Positions 59,297-64,000 of a stretch of DNA of 64,000 nt are shown one piece after another; positions within the stretch are counted from its first letter, which is position 1, and every line of letters begins with the position of its first letter. The stretch lies in assembly GCA_947475525.1 (NCBI GenBank), contig CANJMI010000010.1, positions 124,001 to 188,000 on the forward strand, read 5' to 3'. Made by a program: the position numbers and the translations under genes. The notes under the pieces are model-generated. The model was not told where the DNA came from and did not search any database. It saw nothing but the letters and a program-made list of their open reading frames with translations. The DNA is from Polyangiaceae bacterium. GTDB lineage: Bacteria > Myxococcota_A > Polyangia > Polyangiales > Polyangiaceae.

Positions 59297-60933
59297 CAGC
59301 GCCGACGGTGGCGTTGTGCATGATCGTGCGCAACGAGGAGGGCCACCTTCAAGCATGCCTCGACTCGGTCGAGGACCTTTGCGTGGAGCGCATCGTCGTC
59401 GACACGGGGAGCACCGATGCGACTGTAGCGATTGCGGAGCGGGCTCGGGCCCGGGTGATCCATTTTCCTTGGTGCGACGACTTCGCGGCCGCGAGGAATG
59501 CCGGCCTCCGCGAAGCGACGAGCGACTGGGTGCTCATCCTCGATGCCGACGAGCGGCTGACCGCGGGAAGCGTGGAGCGCATTCGGCAACAACTCCAGGG
59601 GATAACCGAGGACTGCGGCATGATCCGTTTGCACGACGCCAGCACGCTCGAAGCACGCGCCGGTGACGTTGTCAGCGGGCTCGCACGCTTAGGCGAGCCG
59701 ATGTACGTGGCTCGCCTGTTACGGCGCACGGCGGATCTCGAGTTCGAAGGCATCGTCCACGAGAGCGTCCGTAGGTGGCTCGTGCGCAACGGCAACCGCG
59801 CCTTCAACGTCGGCGCGGAAATCGTCCATTACGGGGCGGTGGCTTCGGTGCGCATGACGAAAGCGAAGAGCGATCGCAATCTCCGACTGCTCGAGAAACG
59901 CCTCGAACTCGAGCCGGATAACTTCACGGTGCATGGCTACTTGGCCCACGAATACGCCGAGATCAAGGCCACCGAAAAGGCGCGTGAGACGGCCGAAGAG
60001 GGCTGGCGAATCCTGAAGACCGCGACGCGAACGACGTTGCGCTCTGCGATTCGACTGATGACGGCGCGCTGCGTACAGCAACTGCAGCAGGGTGACCTAG
60101 CCGGCGTTCTCGCATCGGTCGACGACGCCATCGCCTACGAAGGGGAGAGTCCTGACGCACTTTTTTTCAGAGGGCGAGCGTTCGAACACCGGGCACTGTC
60201 GGCGGGCGCCGAGCGTGACGGCGACCTCGCGTCGGCCGAAGAGGCGTACCGTTCGTGCCTCGAATTCGCCGACAAAACCTTCGCACAGCGCTTCGTACGA
60301 GGAGCGAGCACCTGGTGTGGCCGCCTCCGCCTCGGCACCGTGCGTCTCTTGCAAGGCAACGCGGAGGACGCGTTGCGGCTGTTCGAGGAGAGTCATGCTG
60401 AGGAGCCGTCGTTCGGCGAATCGCTGTATGGCGCGTGCGAGGCGCTCGTCGACCTCGGTCGCGCAGAGGAAGCCCTCGCCCGCCTCGAACCCTGTCTCGC
60501 GACGTCACTTCAACCCGACGGTTGGCTCGTGGCTGCCGAAGCCGCACACGACCTCGGCAACATCGGCGACATGAAGCTCTTCCTCGGACGAGCGCGCTCT
60601 ACGGCGCCTGCCGGCTATCTGGCCGCCCATCGCAACGCGATTCACTCGGTGCTGCACTGCGAGCTGACGGCCTACCTCGGGCGACCCCAGTCCGGCCCGG
60701 GAGCCATCGGCACCGCGTGTGGCCTAATGTCAGGCGCCGCGGCAGAAGGCCGGATCGCGCGAGGCGAGCGACGTCCCCTCGTGCGTTTCTTGCGCGGCAT
60801 GCTCGTGGCGAATCAGGCCTCGTTCGTCGAACGGCTGCTTGCGCCCGACGCCGAGCGCGCGCTACCCGGCATCCTCGGCCTCGTGCAGGAAGCCGTCGAA
60901 AGTCTCGAGATGGCGCCCGAAGAGCGTGGCTGA
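59293..60933 (+). CDS. Family 2 glycosyltransferase with TPR-like C-terminus
   Basis: 546 residues from the GTG at 59293, translationally coupled to the preceding lipoprotein. Residues 1-200 are a GT2 domain: VALCMIVRNEEGHLQACLDSV, RIVVDTGSTDATVAIAERARARVIHFPWCDDFAAARNAGL, and ILDADERL with the metal-binding DXD. The remaining 340 residues are helical repeats of the TPR type (HGYLAHEYAEIKATEKARETAEEGW, SPDALFFRGRAFEHRALSAG, SLYGACEALVDLGRAEEALARLEP). This is the layout of SunS-like/O-linked transferase GT2 proteins, in which the repeats bind the acceptor. Donor and acceptor unknown. Polarity suggests a cytoplasmic enzyme. Confidence 0.9.
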   Translation: MTAPTVALCMIVRNEEGHLQACLDSVEDLCVERIVVDTGSTDATVAIAERARARVIHFPWCDDFAAARNAGLREATSDWVLILDADERLTAGSVERIRQQLQGITEDCGMIRLHDASTLEARAGDVVSGLARLGEPMYVARLLRRTADLEFEGIVHESVRRWLVRNGNRAFNVGAEIVHYGAVASVRMTKAKSDRNLRLLEKRLELEPDNFTVHGYLAHEYAEIKATEKARETAEEGWRILKTATRTTLRSAIRLMTARCVQQLQQGDLAGVLASVDDAIAYEGESPDALFFRGRAFEHRALSAGAERDGDLASAEEAYRSCLEFADKTFAQRFVRGASTWCGRLRLGTVRLLQGNAEDALRLFEESHAEEPSFGESLYGACEALVDLGRAEEALARLEPCLATSLQPDGWLVAAEAAHDLGNIGDMKLFLGRARSTAPAGYLAAHRNAIHSVLHCELTAYLGRPQSGPGAIGTACGLMSGAAAEGRIARGERRPLVRFLRGMLVANQASFVERLLAPDAERALPGILGLVQEAVESLEMAPEERG

Positions 60934-60990
60934 GTTTTTGCGAGCGCAGCTCAAACCGCGGAAGAGGCGCCGTGCTATCACGGTCGGTGC

Positions 60991-63759
60991 ATGAGCGCCG
61001 AGGTCGCAAGCACGTTGCCGTTGCCCGGTTCGGATGACGCCCTCTACGTCATCGATCTCTCGAACTTCGTCTTTCGCGCCTACCATGCGCTGCCGCCGCT
61101 ACGCGCCCCGAACGCGGAGCCAACCCACGCGACGCTTGGAACGATGAACATGTTTCATCGTATTCTCGCCGAGCGACGACCGAAGAACCTCGCCATCGCG
61201 ATGGATAGCCGCGGTCGCGGATTTCGCGGTGCGCTCGACCCCGCCTACAAAGCGAATCGCCCGCCGACCCCGGAAGACGTCGTCATCCAACTGAAGCGTT
61301 GCCGCGAGATCTTCGAGGCGTATCGCGTACCGGTTTTCCAACGAGACGGCTTCGAAGCCGATGACGTGATAGCGACGCTCGTGAAGCGCGCACGCGAAAC
61401 CGGGCTCCGCGTCGTCATCGCATCGAGCGACAAGGATCTGTTCCAGCTCGTCGACGACGGCAACGTCGTGGTCTGGGACGCCATGCGCAACAAGGTCTTC
61501 GGACCGCCCGAGGTTCGCGAAAAGTTCGGCGTCGAGCCCGCGCGCGTGCGCGACTTTCTCGCGCTCGTCGGCGATACGTCGGACAACGTCCGCGGCGTAC
61601 CGGGCGTCGGCCCGAAGACGGCCGCGCAGCTTCTCGCGACGTTCGGCTCACTCGACAATGTGCTCGCAAACGCTGCGGGTGTGGAGAAGCCGAAACTTCG
61701 GCAATCGCTGCTCGAGAATGTGGAGGCGGCGGAGCTCGCCTATCGCCTCGTCGAATTGCGCGACGACGTCGACATCGACATCAACATCGACTCGTTGCGG
61801 TTCGGAGACCCGGACGTCGCGAGCCTGAGGCGGATCTTCACGGAGCTTCAGTTCTCACGATTGCTCGGCGGCCTGTCCCGCGACCAGCCCCCTTCGCCGG
61901 AACCCGTCATCGATGTTGTGCCCGAGTGCGAAACCACCCCTGACGGCAAAGCGCCAACAGTTGCCGCGGGCGCGACGACCATCCTCGAGCTCGACGCACT
62001 CGCCCGGTTCGTAGGTGCCGCGCGCGCCGCGAAAGGGTTCGCGGTGCTGGCCTTCGGCTCGGAGACCGAGGCCATGCGCACGCCTCTCGTCGGCATCGGA
62101 CTCGCCGCCGCCGAAGGGGAGCCCCACTACCTTCCGCTCGGCCACCGCACGCTGACGGCGCCGAAACAACTACCGCTTGCCGACGTCGTCGCGATCTTGG
62201 GGCCGCTCCTCGCCGATCCCTCGATCAAAAAATTCGGTCACGACCTCAAATTCACTCAGGTCGTCTTGGCGCGCCACGGCATGCCCATCCACGGCGCGGC
62301 CTTCGACAGCATGCTCGCGAGCTACCTGCTCGATCCGGAGGCTGGCCATCGACTCGAGCTCGTCGCGGCGAGAGACGCTGGCGTCACCGTGGTCGAACTC
62401 GACGAACGAGCAACGCGCGGCTCGCGCAGTCCGAAGCACGCGGCAGATGAACTCGAAGTCGATGGCGTGGCGCGTCACGCCTGCAGCCACGTGGACGCAG
62501 TCCTGCGGCTCGCGGCGATCGCGCGGGTGAAGCTCGCCCAAGCGGGATTGCTCGGGCTCTTTGACAAACTCGAGTTGCCGCTCGCAAACGTACTCGTCGA
62601 CATGGAACGAATCGGCGTTGCGCTCGACCCAACGCCACTTGCGGCGCTGGGACTCAAGATGACCGTGGAGCTCGCGGAGCTCGAAGTGAAAGCGTATGCC
62701 GCAGCGGGGCACGAGCTGAACCTCGCCTCCCCAAAACAACTCGAAACGGTGCTCTTCGACGAGCTCGGGCTTTCAGCCACACGGAAAACCAAGACCGGCC
62801 GCTCGACCGACGCGGAAGCGCTCGACGCGATTGTCGACGCGCACCCACTGCCGCGCTTGGTGTTGGAGCACCGTGCGATAGCGAAGCTGAAGGGCACTTA
62901 CGTCGACACGCTACCGGGCCTTATCCACGCGAGCACCGGCCGCATCCACACACACTGGGACCAAGCCGTCGCGGCGACCGGTCGCATCTCCTCGCGCGAC
63001 CCGAACTTGCAAAACATTCCAGTGCGAAGCGAGCACGGCAAGCGCATCCGCGAAGCCTTCATCGCACCGCCGGGCAAGCTCATCCTCAGCGCCGACTACT
63101 CACAAATCGAGCTGCGCGTGCTCGCCCACTTGTCGCACGATCCGGCGCTCGTCGACGCTTTCTCGACGGGCCAAGACGTTCACGCGCGCACCGCGATGGC
63201 GGTGTTCGGCGTGCCCGAAGATGCGGTGACGAGCGAGATGCGTGCGCAGAGCAAGACGGTCAATTTCGGTGTTATTTACGGCATGGGCGCCGTCGCGCTC
63301 GCGAAGCGACTCGGGATCACACGGGCCGACGCGAAGCGCTTCATCGAGGCGTACTTTGAGCAGTATCGCGGCGTCGCTGACTTCATGCGCGCGACCCTCG
63401 AGAACGCACGAGAGAGCGGCGAGGTGCGGACTCATCTCGGGAGACGCCGCCTTCTTCCGGACCTCGACGGTGCAAACCCCATGAAGCGCGCGTATGCCGA
63501 GCGGATCGCGCAGAACACCCCGATTCAAGGCACCGCGGCAGACCTCCTGAAGCTTGCGATGGTGCGCCTCGCCGAGCCGGTGTTTCCCGGGATCCGGATG
63601 GTGCTGACGGTCCACGACGAGCTCGTGTTCGAGGTGCCCGAGGAGCGCATCGACGAAGCCGCGAGCCTTATCAAGGCGGCGATGGAATCGGTGGCGACAC
63701 TCGACGTCCCGCTCGTGGTCAGCGTCGGCTGGGGGAAGAACTGGGCCGCCGCGCATTAG
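60991..63759 (+). CDS. polA: DNA polymerase I
   Basis: 922 residues, full length. Residues about 15-310 are the 5'-nuclease domain (FVFRAYHALPPL, AMDSRGRGFRGALDPAYKANRP, FEADDVIATLVKRARE, ASSDKDLFQLV, VPGVGPKTAAQLL). Residues about 325-520 are the 3'-5' exonuclease fold with its usual catalytic Asp positions changed: E. coli D355 aligns with G356, D424 with T422, D501 with H500, while E357 aligns with E358. Residues about 540-922 are the polymerase with the A, B and C motifs: LILSADYSQIELRVLAHL, VNFGVIYGMGAVAL, VLTVHDELVFEVP. It performs Okazaki-fragment maturation and repair. It probably lacks proofreading. Confidence 0.96.
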   Translation: MSAEVASTLPLPGSDDALYVIDLSNFVFRAYHALPPLRAPNAEPTHATLGTMNMFHRILAERRPKNLAIAMDSRGRGFRGALDPAYKANRPPTPEDVVIQLKRCREIFEAYRVPVFQRDGFEADDVIATLVKRARETGLRVVIASSDKDLFQLVDDGNVVVWDAMRNKVFGPPEVREKFGVEPARVRDFLALVGDTSDNVRGVPGVGPKTAAQLLATFGSLDNVLANAAGVEKPKLRQSLLENVEAAELAYRLVELRDDVDIDINIDSLRFGDPDVASLRRIFTELQFSRLLGGLSRDQPPSPEPVIDVVPECETTPDGKAPTVAAGATTILELDALARFVGAARAAKGFAVLAFGSETEAMRTPLVGIGLAAAEGEPHYLPLGHRTLTAPKQLPLADVVAILGPLLADPSIKKFGHDLKFTQVVLARHGMPIHGAAFDSMLASYLLDPEAGHRLELVAARDAGVTVVELDERATRGSRSPKHAADELEVDGVARHACSHVDAVLRLAAIARVKLAQAGLLGLFDKLELPLANVLVDMERIGVALDPTPLAALGLKMTVELAELEVKAYAAAGHELNLASPKQLETVLFDELGLSATRKTKTGRSTDAEALDAIVDAHPLPRLVLEHRAIAKLKGTYVDTLPGLIHASTGRIHTHWDQAVAATGRISSRDPNLQNIPVRSEHGKRIREAFIAPPGKLILSADYSQIELRVLAHLSHDPALVDAFSTGQDVHARTAMAVFGVPEDAVTSEMRAQSKTVNFGVIYGMGAVALAKRLGITRADAKRFIEAYFEQYRGVADFMRATLENARESGEVRTHLGRRRLLPDLDGANPMKRAYAERIAQNTPIQGTAADLLKLAMVRLAEPVFPGIRMVLTVHDELVFEVPEERIDEAASLIKAAMESVATLDVPLVVSVGWGKNWAAAH

Positions 63760-63796
63760 CCGAACGGTGGGCTTCGCTGACCGACAAAATAGGAAC

Positions 63797-63825
63797 GGCG
63801 CCGAGTCGTAGAAACGACTGGCGCC
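63797..63825. terminator. Hairpin between polA and rpsT, likely bidirectional terminator
   Basis: Inverted repeat GGCGCC-g-AGTCGT (63797-63809), loop AGAA, ACGACT-GGCGCC (63814-63825), with one bulged base. It lies between the convergent polA and rpsT stops. On the minus strand it is followed by a T-rich GTTCCTATTTTG stretch, the orientation expected for stopping rpsT transcription. No T-run follows on the plus strand. Confidence 0.6.
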
Positions 63826-63854
63826 AGAAGCGTCCCGCCCGGTCAGGCGAGAAG

Positions 63855-63918
63855 CAGCTTTACTTCGCGGCCGCTTTACTTCGCGGCAGCTTTACTTCGC
63901 GGCAGCTTTACTTCGCGG
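63855..63918 (-). repeat. Four tandem 16-bp repeats across the rpsT stop codon
   Basis: The unit CAGCTTTACTTCGCGG (plus strand) occurs four times in a row (63855-63870, 63871-63886 with CCG instead of CAG, 63887-63902, 63903-63918) and again in part as CCGCTTT at 63919-63925. On the minus strand each copy contains a TAA. Because 16 is not a multiple of 3, the TAA codons fall in all three frames after the S20 stop. Confidence 0.9.
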
Positions 63919-64000
63919 CCGCTTTGCCGAGCGAGAGCGAGAGCCGCGATTTGAGGCGCGACGCACGCTTCGAGGGAAGCACGTTCTTCGAAGCCGCGCT
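63908..64000 (-). CDS. rpsT: 30S ribosomal protein S20, 3' part only
   Basis: The last 30 codons plus TAA stop of a gene that starts right of the window. The peptide SAASKNVLPSKRASRLKSRL ending LGKAAAK is the Ala/Lys/Arg-rich C-terminus of S20 (compare the conserved K.G.IPKN.A.RKKSRL). S20 binds 16S rRNA in the small subunit. The end of the gene is tandemly repeated (see the 16-bp repeat). The start and upstream regulation lie outside. Confidence 0.9.
   Translation of the reverse strand, partial: SAASKNVLPSKRASRLKSRLSLSLGKAAAK

Noticed and set aside
63855..63918. CRISPR array
   Set aside because: The repeats are direct 16-mers without spacers.

Overview
The window reads as a chromosomal segment of a high-GC myxobacterium-like bacterium (Myxococcota, most likely Polyangia). 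This is inferred from the very GC-rich coding sequence, the many lipoproteins with cysteine-rich 'CCNxxCxGxC' modules or beta-propeller-like repeats, a complete pilM-N-O-P-Q cluster, an FGE-like lipoprotein and a small winged-helix protein of a type I associate with Polyangia. Coding density is very high. No stretch over 300 bases lacks a gene. At least nine neighbouring gene pairs overlap by 4 nt (ATGA or GTGA), so operons are compact. I see no insertion sequence, prophage, CRISPR array or rRNA. The one tRNA is tRNA-Leu(CAA).

Layout. 1-12.7 kb: a partial PlsC-type acyltransferase behind gatB (minus), two convergent Cys-rich lipoproteins (one ending in a c-type heme motif), a PH-domain membrane protein, an FGE-like lipoprotein, a receiver-EAL protein, an SCP2-like protein, a lipoprotein coupled to dciA, tRNA-Leu, a zinc-ribbon protein, a RarD-type transporter and a stand-alone winged-helix protein. 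12.7-17 kb (plus): a lamin-tail lipoprotein, a leucyl aminopeptidase N-domain-like protein, a PlsB-like acyltransferase and a GpsA-like protein without the usual catalytic lysines. 17-22.1 kb (minus): a five-gene operon read as fatty acyl-AMP ligase, CMAS-family methyltransferase, acyl carrier protein, diiron acyl-ACP desaturase and FabF-type ketosynthase. This is the best candidate here for an undescribed system: a compact pathway that would load, desaturate, alkylate and extend an ACP-bound fatty acid. Its upstream region carries four CGAATTT boxes.

22.2-33.5 kb: a surface lipoprotein and outer-membrane barrel pair, a hotdog thioesterase, a SirB1-type protein, a metallo-beta-lactamase-fold protein and the type IV pilus alignment/secretin operon pilMNOPQ with one extra secreted protein. 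33.6-43.2 kb: a LysM-M15 peptidase, Pro-rich membrane and lipoproteins, Hsp33, an SGNH-hydrolase lipoprotein, and a DUF4178 protein divergent from a membrane spermidine-synthase-like protein fused in operon with an FAD oxidoreductase. 43.2-50.8 kb: a tandem pair of small beta-rich proteins, gcvPB, several small lipoproteins including a second tandem paralogue pair, a TPR protein and a short DsbD/thioredoxin protein. 50.9-64 kb: a beta-propeller-like lipoprotein, a 1079-residue zinc-ribbon/TPR membrane protein, a diacylglycerol-kinase-family enzyme, a barrel protein, an aminotransferase, a small lipoprotein coupled to a glycosyltransferase, polA, and the 3' end of rpsT (S20), whose stop region is tandemly repeated.

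Gene functions come from family resemblance read by eye. No database search was possible.
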